A DNA stretch of 7,479 nucleotides from JAFLCA01 sp041907145 (GTDB lineage: Bacteria > Bdellovibrionota_C > UBA2361 > JAFLCA01), in the NCBI GenBank assembly GCA_041907145.1, contig JAYRHW010000129.1:1-7479 (forward strand), written 5' to 3'. A model generated the notes under the pieces. The model saw only the letters and a program-made list of their open reading frames with translations, was not told the DNA's origin and ran no database searches. The position numbers were made by a program, and so were the translations under genes. Shown in pieces: positions 1 to 7,235 of this stretch; position 1 is the stretch's first letter, and every line of letters begins with the position of its first letter.

Positions 1-1220
1 ACCCTCTGCGCCAGAAAACAAAAATGCCCCTGTTTTATGCGGGCAAGAATTATTACCCCGAAATCCTTGCTGCGCTCGACTTTCTGAAGCACGAGCTTCT
101 TGCGAATATCATCTGCGGTCTCCTCCAAGCCGCGCTTCTTCAGTTCCGTGCGAGAGTTCCAGCCCAATGCTTCCAGTCGTGCATTCAGCGACTTGAGGTT
201 GAAGGGAAAGGCTTCGTCAACTCGAAATTGAGTATAAAAGGGGGAATCCGGCACTTCGGCAGCACTAAGCCCATACGCGATATGCTCATCGAGCAAGGCT
301 ACATTCCTTTGCGCGAAGAAGTCTTCAAGTCGGCCGCTGCGAATCAAAGCAGCTTGCGGTTCCAGAATGAACTTGCCGGCCGCCCCTTCGGCCATTTCAA
401 ATGCTGCGCTCATGGGAGTCTCAGGAGGAATCCACTCACTATCCGTATCGGCAAGCCAGACGGTTCCGTCGCGCACGTTCGCGCCGCGCCAAAGTGTTTG
501 CTCCAAACATTCGTCCTTGAATCCGATCCATTCACGAGAAAAGCCTGCGGTAGGTTCGATATCAGCTCCAGGAGAGATCTTTATGCCGCAGGGTCCAACG
601 ACACCAAGTTCGCTGACCCAAGAAAGCGGGGGGCTCCAGTGTTCGGGGTTATACAAGCGCTTGCCAGACCTATCTCGCCGAGCGGGGTCTGCCCATAAAC
701 CGTCGTAGAGGGCCAGCCTCTGTGTACTTAGAAGCTGGGTGGCATCACCAACCAAGAGTTCGACATTGCTGAGCGCCTGTAAGGCAAGATTATGCGCCGC
801 CATCTGAGAGATTTCCGGCACAATTTCGATGCTGGTTACTTTCTCAGCAGCGCCAGCTATTGACGCAGTATCGCTGCCAATACCGGTGCCGATCTCTAGC
901 ACATGTCTGCAGCCGGCGAAGCGGCTGGCGTGACGGCGACTAATTTCCAAGCGGCTTGCCTGCTCGAGCGAGTGGTAGGTAAAGAGCCCCTCACTTGCCC
1001 AGGTGCCAAGTGCTGCTGCCTGCCTACGGCTAAAAATTATCTCGAGCCCTCGGCGAGTGAGATCAGAGCGAACACCGGAGAATTTCTTGCTGGCCTTGAG
1101 TGCCGTAGCGGCCGCATCGAGCCCATTTTCGAGCGCGAGGGAGTCTAGGGTGGTCAGCAGGGATTTTCCCTCCTGGCTTAGCCAGAATAGCTCGCCTAAG
1201 GCCTGCTCTTGATTGGACAT
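1..1220 (-). CDS. Class I SAM-dependent methyltransferase, PG_1098/THUMP-like family (3' end cut by window edge)
   Basis: The minus-strand frame is open from the ATG at 1218-1220 to the left edge, about 406 codons with no stop. After an N-terminal helical part (residues 1-105) comes the SAM-binding motif VLEIGTGIGSDT (residues 107-118), an acidic strand end SIEIVP (E132), LLVGDAT (D159) and DGLWADPARRD (DPARR at 178-182), which sits where this family's catalytic-region motif lies. The C-terminal part contains IRSGRLEDFF, DEHIAYGL and FYTQFRVDEAFPFNLK (from about residue 328), then a basic KKRG stretch. These resemble the ferredoxin-like plus THUMP-like tail of the PG_1098 family. Family members are about 400 residues, so only a few residues should be missing. 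THUMP-like domains suggest an RNA substrate, but I infer this; the substrate is not visible. A second in-frame ATG lies nine bases upstream (1227-1229); neither start has a good SD, and an in-frame TAA just upstream bounds the frame. It is divergent from the giant gene. Confidence 0.85.
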   Translation of the reverse strand, partial: MSNQEQALGELFWLSQEGKSLLTTLDSLALENGLDAAATALKASKKFSGVRSDLTRRGLEIIFSRRQAAALGTWASEGLFTYHSLEQASRLEISRRHASRFAGCRHVLEIGTGIGSDTASIAGAAEKVTSIEIVPEISQMAAHNLALQALSNVELLVGDATQLLSTQRLALYDGLWADPARRDRSGKRLYNPEHWSPPLSWVSELGVVGPCGIKISPGADIEPTAGFSREWIGFKDECLEQTLWRGANVRDGTVWLADTDSEWIPPETPMSAAFEMAEGAAGKFILEPQAALIRSGRLEDFFAQRNVALLDEHIAYGLSAAEVPDSPFYTQFRVDEAFPFNLKSLNARLEALGWNSRTELKKRGLEETADDIRKKLVLQKVERSKDFGVIILARIKQGHFCFLAQR

Positions 1221-1366
1221 TTTGCGCATCTTGCTGCCCGGAATTGGCCATTCAACTTACGGCACTTGTTGGGGGCAGTCCTTAATACCATCTATGAGGG
1301 GGAACGTCTCTAGACCAACCCTCTGAAATGTAAGGATTTTTCTCTGTTTTTGGTTGGGTTGAGCTA
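1221..1366. other. Divergent intergenic region between methyltransferase and giant gene
   Basis: These 146 bases separate two divergent start codons, so they should hold promoters for both genes. I see no convincing -35/-10 pair on either strand. TTGTTG (1266-1271) and TAATAC (1283-1288) are only 11 bases apart, too close for a sigma70 promoter. The plus-strand leader has two T-rich runs (about 1336-1351). CCAACC (1315-1320) could pair with GGTTGG (1352-1357), but the loop is long and the stem weak. There is no clear SD before the ATG at 1367; GGGTTGAG, about five bases upstream, is the best available and is poor. Confidence 0.5.
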
Positions 1367-4300
1367 ATGCCACGTTCTGAATCGAGCACCATCGAGGCCG
1401 CGGCTAGTCAGACAAGTGTGCCGGGGCAGGAGGCCAGCACCGGCCAAGGAGTCTCGCTGGACACTTCCTCAAAGCCGGAAGCTACGACGGCGGATCAGTC
1501 GCAGACTCCAAAGCATCACAGTCATCACGACTCACTCGGGGAAAAAATAGCGCATGAACATGACGCCCTGCGAGCTGCGGGACGAGAAAGCGCTCAGGCT
1601 CTAGTTTTGCCCGTCTCTCTGGGCACAGTCGGCGGGACCTCAACCGTGGACACCACACGCTCTCGGGGAGAACAACTCAACGAACATATTTTAAGCTTCC
1701 TCCTTACCTCGAGCAAAAAGAAAGGCGTTGTGACGGATGACGCTGAACTTGCCGAATTCATGCGGCAGCATCCTGAGCTTTCTCAATACATCAAGGAGCT
1801 GCAGCAGGCGCGTGAGGCGGCGCTGCGCAACGCTGAAAGCAAGCAAGATCCTTTGCAGTCTAGGGACAACTTGCTGGCCAAGCTCGATGTTATTGCGACC
1901 TTGCTGGAAGGCTCGCCATTAGCTCCTGCGCTTCGCATGGGGGATGTGCAGGCTAAGGCTATGTTCTCCAAGCTGGCTGAAAAGGAGCTTGGAGAGGAAG
2001 CCGCTCCAATCGCCGAGGCTGTCTGGGATAAGGCGCGCATCAAGAGCATCGACAACTCCCTGGCTGAAGCCCGAGACATAGCTAGACAGTCTGCTGCGCT
2101 CTTAGCACTGCCTGAGAGCATGGACGATCTAACTGCTCAGGGTACCCGTGAGCGGCGAGCCGCGTTCGAAGGAAGAATGGCCTCGCAGTTTGGGGCTGAT
2201 TCTACGGTCACTCGCCATATTCTTGCCGAGCTGCGACTCGAAGAGGACCGAGCGCGTGCAATCCTGGTATCTCAGCGAGTGTGGCAGCTTGAGGTAAATG
2301 CGCGGGTTCATGAGGCTCGCCCGGCCGAGGAATCGAAGCAAGCGATGCTCAAGGAATACCTGGCATCACAGCAGGATCTTCTGACGAGAAACCCAGCATT
2401 CGCCGCTGCCTTGGCGGAACATCGCGGTGCTGCTCGCGAGCGCGGCAGAGAACTTCGAGAGGCCGGGGACTTTGCGGCTCGCGAATTGTTCCGTGCCGTA
2501 GATGGCTTGGGTACCTACGAGAATGTCATATTCAAAACCCTTGAGGGCCGTTCGCTATACGAGCTTGAGATTATCCGCCAACGCTATCAGGAGATGTACG
2601 GCGAGCTTCTATACGACCGACTTGATTCGGAACTTTCAGGAAGTGCTTGGCAGCGTGCTCAGCGCGCCTATCTTGGAGACAGCAATAATCGCGGTCTGGA
2701 AAGGGCTGAGCTCGATGGCACTCGATTGGCAAAGTGCTTCTCCGCGGCCACGAAAACATCAGAAGTTTTGGTGTCCCAGGATAGGGCCCTCGGAACGGCC
2801 GTGGCAGCTAGAGATATCGTGCAGGAGTCGACGTCATCGGTATTGGCTCTAAGAAGTTTAATCTTGTCTTCCGGGCTTTCTACTGCAGAGTTTATTCGAG
2901 CGCAGCGGGAGCTTGGAACTACGGGGGTGCTCGAAGATCTTCGTTCACGGGCATCCACCTCCGAGATCGGCGGTCAGCCAACCCTAGCTACACAGCGAGA
3001 TCGACTGGGCCTCGAAATAGTGCAGGCCACTCTGCAGGGCGCGGAGGTTTCGGACGAAGCACTGGCACAGTACGCGGCTCTGGCGGTAGCGGAGTATGGT
3101 AAACAAATCGGAGCGCAGAAGGCTGAGGCCGCCCCTGACAAGCAGCTGCTAGATAGAATAGAGCTGGATCGCGCGGCATTTTTGCGCTCTGCCCAATCTT
3201 TGTGCGCGCAGTATCCCCAGTTAGCGCAGCAGCTGGATCTAACCACGAGGCAATATGAGGAAGTTGCGCGCCAGGCTGCAATCGAAGCTCAGGTACGTTC
3301 ACTCGGAACGAAGATTGGGCTGTTGTACGGGGAGAAGGATGCGGGCTCCGTTCGTAGACGGGAATCAGCCCAAGCGGAGCTGAGCCGATATTTGGCGGCC
3401 CAGCAGGATTTCCTCTCCGTGGTCCCCGGAATTGCCCAACAGATTGACCAAGCTCAGGAGGCGGGGATTCAGCAGGGAATTTCTACCATGGAGCAGGTAC
3501 GCCGATCGGTCTCCCAACTTTACAGCGGCATTTCAGGACTTGGAACCAACGAAGCTCGCTGTTACGCAGCGCTGCAGGGGCGCAGCCCGCAGGAACTTGG
3601 GCTGATTAAGAAGCTGTACAAGGAGAAGCACGGAGAGACTCTGGAACTAGCATTGGAGGGTGACTTTTCCAGCGCAGAACTGGATAAAGTGCATGGGCTG
3701 CTTGCTCGGGATTATGTCGGAGTTGCGGCGGCTGATTCGCATTTGGCGCTCAATGGATTTTGGGGAGTCGATCATGAGACGCTGCGCAGCGCTTTACGCA
3801 GTTTAGCCACCACCGAGGAACGAGAGCGCTTCACACAGCGCTTCGACTCCCTATACGCCAAGGACTACTATGTGCCTGTTGCGGACGGCGAGGGCGAAGT
3901 TCGGCAAGCGCGTAATTTTGCGGAAGCTCTGTCCGTCGATGTACACGGAGATAATCTTATCGTAGCGACGAGTTTGCTCGATGGGAATTTCAACCGTGCA
4001 GATGCTGCGCTCGTGCATTTGGATGTGGATAGTACTTGGAGCGCTCGAGGGGAGCAGCCCGCCCTGCGCTTGGAGGCGATGAAGAGGCCCGACGGGCATC
4101 TTGACATGGCTCGCATCGGAGAAATTGATCGCGAATACTCGATGCTTTACGGCAAATCCTTGTCCCGAGAGGCTGCAGCTGTCTCAGGAGCCGAGGGTAA
4201 GTGGTTTGCGGCTGTAGTTGACGGGAGGGAGATCGACGCTGGAGCCCATAAACTTCGTCATGCCATGGGCGGCAGCTTTGATGGCACCGATGAAAAATTG

Positions 4301-7210
4301 ATTCGCCAGGTGTTTAAGCTTCCGCCTGAGCTTGAAGCGAGGGTGAAGGCAGAGGATCGTCGCGGCGAAAGAAGCCCTGAAACTGAAGCTGCGCTTCAGC
4401 ACTGGTCCGAGTTGCGCGCACAGATTTCTCGCCGCTATGCCGAGCCCGACATGTACCCCGATCGCGACTTAATCGGCGATCTACGGGATGAGCTCAATGA
4501 CCATGAATTTCACGTGGTCAAGATATTGCTGCAGGATGGCAAGCTCAGCAAGGCGGATTTGATTTTTGATGCCTGCGACGGTGCTGGAACAGATGAACAG
4601 GTAGTCCGAGAGGAGACAGCCGGGCTGTCAAAGGCCGAAGCTCAGGCCTTAATTGCGGATTTCAAGCGCAATGGATACGGAGATTTGATTGAGACCCTGA
4701 AGAGTGAACTCTCCGGCGACGATGAATTCGATGTCCTGGAGAATATGCATGGCCGACCCGAAACGGCGTTGGAGATGTACGCTGCAGGAGAGCGGCGCGC
4801 AAAGCACGAAGATAGCGGCATACTTTCAGTGGTCGTCTGGGGAGATGAGCGCGAGGAGATGCTCGAGGATTTGAGGCGGTTACGAGAAGCAACTCAGGGG
4901 CGTGGAGATCCTCATGAGATCGATGCGCTCTACCGCCGGCTCGGTGTTTCCGCTGAAGCCTTCCGCGATCAAAAAAATCACGTTAGCGATGTAATCGTCA
5001 ACGCCGGCACCACCGTAATTCTTGTAGGCGGGACCGTTGTGATGATAGTTGGCTCCCTCGGCACTGCAGCTCCTGGAGCAGTGGCGCTTTGGAGCGTCTA
5101 TCTAGCGGGAATAGCGGGGGGCGTTCGAATGGGTACAAAATGGGCCATTCGCGGCGAGGGCTACGGCATCGAGGAATGGGCCGTGGATGGTGGGGTAATG
5201 CTGGTCGATATTGCGGCAGTCGGCGTGATGAGCAAGGTTCCCGTAGGTCGAGTCGTTGCCGGCAAACTAGAAGTTATGATTGGTGAGGCAATGGCGGAGC
5301 GCGGCGCCATCGTGCTGGCCGAGGACGGCACTAGGGTGACCGGGGACGCGCTCTTTAGCTATTTAGCGCAGAGCAGTCGTTCCGTACGCATTGTTGTCGG
5401 GGCAGCCCAGGGTTCAATAGACGGTGCAATTTTTGCTCCCATGCAGGCATCTGCTGTTACCGCGCTCCAGGAGCAGACCTGGGACGATGGCTTCGGGAAG
5501 GGACTTGAGAGAATGGGTGAGGCCGGACTTCGGGCGGCTCCGGCTGGAATGTTGACTGGAGGAGTGGTATCGGGCGCAGCCGCGATTCGCACACCAGCAT
5601 ACATCGCTAACGGAAAGCCGATCAGCGTGGACAAGGCGGCCGATCTTATAAAGGGCGACGCGCTCTCCGAGGCCGGAAGAGAAGTTCTCATTCAACGCGA
5701 GGCTTCAAAGGGATTTATCACCCGCGGTGACGTGGCGGATGCGGCCATGGCCGGACAAAGCGTTGGCGCTGTGCGCAGCAAGGAACTGCTGGGAATTCTA
5801 CGCAGTAGTTCAAGATCGGGTTTTAGTGAGGGCGATATCCGCCTCTTCGAACTAAAGGTAAGAACGCAGGGCTCTCTGTCTCAGCTGGATGAGTGCCTAA
5901 TCACCGGAAAATCACCGAACAACTACGTTGCGACCATCTCTCAAAGTGAAATTGAGAAGCGCATCGTCGCTAGTCAGCAGGAAATTGCCAGACTTAGATT
6001 GGAGTCAGGAGTTAAGGGGCTTTCAGCCAGCCAGTCTGAGAGTCTCCAGAGTTCCCTGTCTGGCGCACAAGATAGACTGAGAGCGCTGCAGGATGCGATT
6101 CGAGCAGTTGAAGCGGGAAATCGAGCAGCAGGTATTTCCTCGGCTCCTGCGGTAGTGGCGAAGCAGGATGCGGTTAAATTAGAAAAGATGAGCGGGGAGC
6201 CTGTCGCTGATTCACCTGAAATTCAGCAGCAAAGAGAATTTGTCAGCCGCCTGGAGAAGGATCTCGCCGCACATCCAAAGGACTCGCGCGTTAGGCAGGT
6301 CATTGAGGAGAGTCTGGCTGAGCAGCGAACCCGACTCGATGATCTTGTTTCTCGGGCAAGGGCTGATGCTCAGGCAGGAGCCGCTGCTGGGAAGTCGGTT
6401 AGGGGCTCCGGCTCATCGGCTCAGGGAGACGGAGATAGTAATCCTTGGCACTATGACCCTTCTGAGTCCTTTGCCCGGGGCCAGATGGACGAGGGCGATG
6501 GTTACTATGAGCCGCTCAGCCGCGGTTCATCGGGCGGCACTGGCGGTCCGAAGCGAGGTGGGGGCGGTGGGGCGGCTACCGCAGAGCCCCGCAGCCAGAG
6601 AGCAATGCCGCGTAGTTCACGGCTTGAATCGCAAATTCCAAAGGATGATGTCGGTCTCTCGCCAACTGCTAACGGCGAGGCTGTTGCCTCTGTGGCTGCT
6701 CCTCCGAAGCCGGCGGTATCGCCGGAGATTTCTCCAGCTCCATCAGTCGAGGAGATTCTCATCCCGCAGTTTGACGAACCTCTTATTAGGCCCATTACTC
6801 TCCCGTCTCCGGCTTTGCGACCAACCCCGCTTTCCGGGCTTGTCATGAGCCGAGTGGTAAACCCGGGAACGCGAACCATTCCTTTCCCGCATCTTGCGCC
6901 AGCGCCTGGGCCCGCTCCGGAGCCAAGTCCAAAGCCTGAGACTGCGCCTAAAGTTCAGCTGGAGGAGGCAGTGGGGAAAAAGACAGCGCAGAAGCTGCGC
7001 GAAGGCGGCGGTCCTGGCGAGCCGGGCGAAATTTCCGAAATTGAGATGCATAAGCGCAAAGACAAGGCTGCTCAGGAGGATAAGAAACGTCGAATCGAGC
7101 TCGAGAAGTCTCGTCCACGCGGCGGCGGCAAGCTCAAATTCACCAAGATCGTTGACGCCCTGGGGGATGCCGGACTGGTTGTCGAAAGCGAAGACCGCGG
7201 CGAACACTAG
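1367..7210 (+). CDS. Giant 1947-residue annexin-like repeat protein with membrane hairpin and low-complexity tail
   Basis: This is one unbroken ORF. The ATG at 1367 is the first usable start, because an in-frame TAA lies at 1331-1333 and no ATG, GTG or TTG codon lies in frame between them. There is no signal peptide. Order by residue: 1-80 polar, Ser/Thr/Gln-rich, with a His cluster HHSHHD at 50-55; 80-368 charged helices; annexin-like repeat R1 at 369-437; 440-710 helical; R2 to R6 at 712-1130; hydrophobic hairpin 1209-1253; Gly/Ala-rich hydrophobic region to about 1408; probable coiled coils 1526-1587 and 1620-1671; Gly-rich 1705-1725; Pro-rich 1778-1862; basic helix 1896-1926. R1, R2 and R6 keep G-x-G-T followed after 38 residues by E422, D766 and E1114, as in type II calcium sites of annexins. 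Annexin repeats are known in some bacterial proteins; this combination I do not recognise. I infer calcium-dependent membrane association. I found no HExxH-type protease motif or recognisable toxin domain. It could also be a scaffold or a secreted effector. Confidence 0.9.
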   Translation: MPRSESSTIEAAASQTSVPGQEASTGQGVSLDTSSKPEATTADQSQTPKHHSHHDSLGEKIAHEHDALRAAGRESAQALVLPVSLGTVGGTSTVDTTRSRGEQLNEHILSFLLTSSKKKGVVTDDAELAEFMRQHPELSQYIKELQQAREAALRNAESKQDPLQSRDNLLAKLDVIATLLEGSPLAPALRMGDVQAKAMFSKLAEKELGEEAAPIAEAVWDKARIKSIDNSLAEARDIARQSAALLALPESMDDLTAQGTRERRAAFEGRMASQFGADSTVTRHILAELRLEEDRARAILVSQRVWQLEVNARVHEARPAEESKQAMLKEYLASQQDLLTRNPAFAAALAEHRGAARERGRELREAGDFAARELFRAVDGLGTYENVIFKTLEGRSLYELEIIRQRYQEMYGELLYDRLDSELSGSAWQRAQRAYLGDSNNRGLERAELDGTRLAKCFSAATKTSEVLVSQDRALGTAVAARDIVQESTSSVLALRSLILSSGLSTAEFIRAQRELGTTGVLEDLRSRASTSEIGGQPTLATQRDRLGLEIVQATLQGAEVSDEALAQYAALAVAEYGKQIGAQKAEAAPDKQLLDRIELDRAAFLRSAQSLCAQYPQLAQQLDLTTRQYEEVARQAAIEAQVRSLGTKIGLLYGEKDAGSVRRRESAQAELSRYLAAQQDFLSVVPGIAQQIDQAQEAGIQQGISTMEQVRRSVSQLYSGISGLGTNEARCYAALQGRSPQELGLIKKLYKEKHGETLELALEGDFSSAELDKVHGLLARDYVGVAAADSHLALNGFWGVDHETLRSALRSLATTEERERFTQRFDSLYAKDYYVPVADGEGEVRQARNFAEALSVDVHGDNLIVATSLLDGNFNRADAALVHLDVDSTWSARGEQPALRLEAMKRPDGHLDMARIGEIDREYSMLYGKSLSREAAAVSGAEGKWFAAVVDGREIDAGAHKLRHAMGGSFDGTDEKLIRQVFKLPPELEARVKAEDRRGERSPETEAALQHWSELRAQISRRYAEPDMYPDRDLIGDLRDELNDHEFHVVKILLQDGKLSKADLIFDACDGAGTDEQVVREETAGLSKAEAQALIADFKRNGYGDLIETLKSELSGDDEFDVLENMHGRPETALEMYAAGERRAKHEDSGILSVVVWGDEREEMLEDLRRLREATQGRGDPHEIDALYRRLGVSAEAFRDQKNHVSDVIVNAGTTVILVGGTVVMIVGSLGTAAPGAVALWSVYLAGIAGGVRMGTKWAIRGEGYGIEEWAVDGGVMLVDIAAVGVMSKVPVGRVVAGKLEVMIGEAMAERGAIVLAEDGTRVTGDALFSYLAQSSRSVRIVVGAAQGSIDGAIFAPMQASAVTALQEQTWDDGFGKGLERMGEAGLRAAPAGMLTGGVVSGAAAIRTPAYIANGKPISVDKAADLIKGDALSEAGREVLIQREASKGFITRGDVADAAMAGQSVGAVRSKELLGILRSSSRSGFSEGDIRLFELKVRTQGSLSQLDECLITGKSPNNYVATISQSEIEKRIVASQQEIARLRLESGVKGLSASQSESLQSSLSGAQDRLRALQDAIRAVEAGNRAAGISSAPAVVAKQDAVKLEKMSGEPVADSPEIQQQREFVSRLEKDLAAHPKDSRVRQVIEESLAEQRTRLDDLVSRARADAQAGAAAGKSVRGSGSSAQGDGDSNPWHYDPSESFARGQMDEGDGYYEPLSRGSSGGTGGPKRGGGGGAATAEPRSQRAMPRSSRLESQIPKDDVGLSPTANGEAVASVAAPPKPAVSPEISPAPSVEEILIPQFDEPLIRPITLPSPALRPTPLSGLVMSRVVNPGTRTIPFPHLAPAPGPAPEPSPKPETAPKVQLEEAVGKKTAQKLREGGGPGEPGEISEIEMHKRKDKAAQEDKKRRIELEKSRPRGGGKLKFTKIVDALGDAGLVVESEDRGEH
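2357..2413 (+). repeat. 19-residue helical motif, copy 1 (residues 331-349)
   Basis: YLASQQDLLTRNPAFAAAL fits the pattern [YF]-L-x-[SA]-x-Q-x-[LF]-x4-P-x-[FLI]-A-x-x-[LI]. The proline lies 12 residues after the first aromatic, as in the other two copies. It sits 52 residues before the threonine of the R1 calcium-loop motif. Confidence 0.65.
2471..2677 (+). repeat. Annexin-like repeat R1 (residues 369-437)
   Basis: The repeat reads ARELFRAVDGLGTYE, then LEGRSLYELEIIRQRYQEMYG, then LLYDRLDSELSG. This follows the annexin pattern of A-G-x-G-T-D/E, R-S, I-x-x-x-Y-x-x-x-Y-G, and L-x-x-x-L-x-S-E-L-S-G. T383 and E422 are 39 apart, so 38 residues lie between them, matching the canonical type II calcium-site spacing. 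This is one of the two best-conserved copies and stands alone, about 270 residues before the tandem block. Confidence 0.8.
3179..3235 (+). repeat. 19-residue helical motif, copy 2 (residues 605-623)
   Basis: FLRSAQSLCAQYPQLAQQL follows the same pattern, with the proline at aromatic+12. It is not followed by a recognisable annexin-like repeat, so it may be the remnant of a third module or an independent helical hairpin. Confidence 0.6.
3389..3445 (+). repeat. 19-residue helical motif, copy 3 (residues 675-693)
   Basis: YLAAQQDFLSVVPGIAQQI follows the same pattern. It lies 52 residues before the threonine of the R2 loop, the same spacing as copy 1 to R1, which shows that the motif and the repeat were duplicated together. 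Confidence 0.65.
3500..3724 (+). repeat. Annexin-like repeat R2 (residues 712-786)
   Basis: The copy has SGLGTNE (G724 to E729), LQGRSPQELGLIKKLYKEKHG and then LELALEGDFSS. T727 and the acidic D766 are separated by exactly 38 residues, so a calcium site of annexin type II geometry is possible. It is the first of five tandem copies and aligns without gaps to R1 together with about 50 residues upstream. Confidence 0.75.
3728..3985 (+). repeat. Degenerate annexin-like repeat R3 with insertion (residues 788-873)
   Basis: The first helices are recognisable as LNGFWGVDHETLRSALRSL followed by ERERFTQRFDSLYAKDY. The G-x-G-T loop is replaced by G-F-W-G-V-D, so calcium binding is unlikely here. An acidic insertion (VADGEGEVRQARN) precedes the last helices, which end in ATSLLDG as the other copies end in LL-x-D/G. 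Confidence 0.55.
3986..4225 (+). repeat. Highly degenerate annexin-like repeat R4 (residues 874-953)
   Basis: This copy is assigned mainly by its place between R3 and R5 and by IGEIDREYSMLYGKSL, which matches the I-x-x-x-Y-x-x-x-Y-G-x-x-L core of the other copies. The G-x-G-T loop is lost (region STWSARGEQP), so it is probably structural only. Confidence 0.4.
4226..4540 (+). repeat. Annexin-like repeat R5 with long insertion (residues 954-1058)
   Basis: It opens with LRHAMGGSFDGTDEKLIRQVF, an annexin-like loop with a one-residue change (FDGTDE at 971-976). It closes with DLIGDLRDELND (E1042), matching the D-L-x-x-x-L-x-x-E-L end of a repeat. About 25-30 charged residues are inserted between the helices, so the loop and the acidic residue are farther apart in sequence than in R1, R2 and R6. 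Confidence 0.6.
4541..4756 (+). repeat. Annexin-like repeat R6 (residues 1059-1130), best conserved
   Basis: This is the closest match to a canonical annexin repeat: LIFDACDGAGTDEQVV, LSKAEAQALIADFKRNGYG, then DLIETLKSELSGDDEFDVL. T1075 and E1114 have 38 residues between them. The segment LKSELSG is a textbook annexin repeat end. It closes the tandem block about 80 residues before the membrane hairpin. Confidence 0.82.
4991..5125 (+). other. Predicted membrane hairpin in the giant protein (residues 1209-1253)
   Basis: After about 1200 mostly hydrophilic residues comes VIVNAGTTVILVGGTVVMIV (1209-1228), then GSLGTAAPGA and VALWSVYLAGIAGGV (1239-1253), flanked by RDQKNHVSD before and RMGTKW after. 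The two uncharged stretches separated by a Gly/Pro turn look like a transmembrane or membrane-inserting hairpin. The following 150 residues (to about 1408) stay Gly/Ala-rich and hydrophobic (for example DGGVMLVDIAAVGVM and AGMLTGGVVSGAAAI) with scattered charges, so more amphipathic or membrane-embedded helices are possible. Confidence 0.65.
6698..6952 (+). other. Proline-rich low-complexity segment of the giant protein (residues 1778-1862)
   Basis: The segment is dominated by Pro, Ala, Ser and Glu (APPKPAVSPEISPAPS near its start, APAPGPAPEPSPKPETAPK near its end). It follows a Gly-rich stretch (GSSGGTGGPKRGGGGGAA, nt about 6526-6580) and precedes a basic Lys/Arg-rich helix (residues 1896-1926). 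It is probably disordered, acting as a linker or extended tail. Confidence 0.75.
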
Positions 7211-7235
7211 CCATCGGTCGGAAGCACTCAATTAT

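Noticed and set aside
236..245. Possible frameshift in the methyltransferase at a C5T4 run (minus strand)
   Set aside because: Careful base counting (four A, five G on the plus strand) keeps the frame intact through FYTQFRVDEAFPF; no frameshift is present.
24..708. Plus-strand ORFs of 224 and 113 codons
   Set aside because: They overlap the minus-strand methyltransferase frame, which carries clear SAM-binding and family motifs; the plus-strand translations show no recognisable features.
1266..1288. Sigma70 promoter TTGTTG / TAATAC
   Set aside because: The spacing is 11 bases, well below the 16-18 needed.
1367..7210. DUF4157-type or other metalloprotease domain, as often found in large bacterial effector proteins
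   Set aside because: No HExxH motif was found in the translation.
6505..7231. Minus-strand ORFs of 124 and 162 codons and plus-strand ORFs of 202 and 121 codons near the end of the giant gene
   Set aside because: They are shadows of the low-complexity, GC-rich tail of the giant gene, without SD sites or protein-like features.
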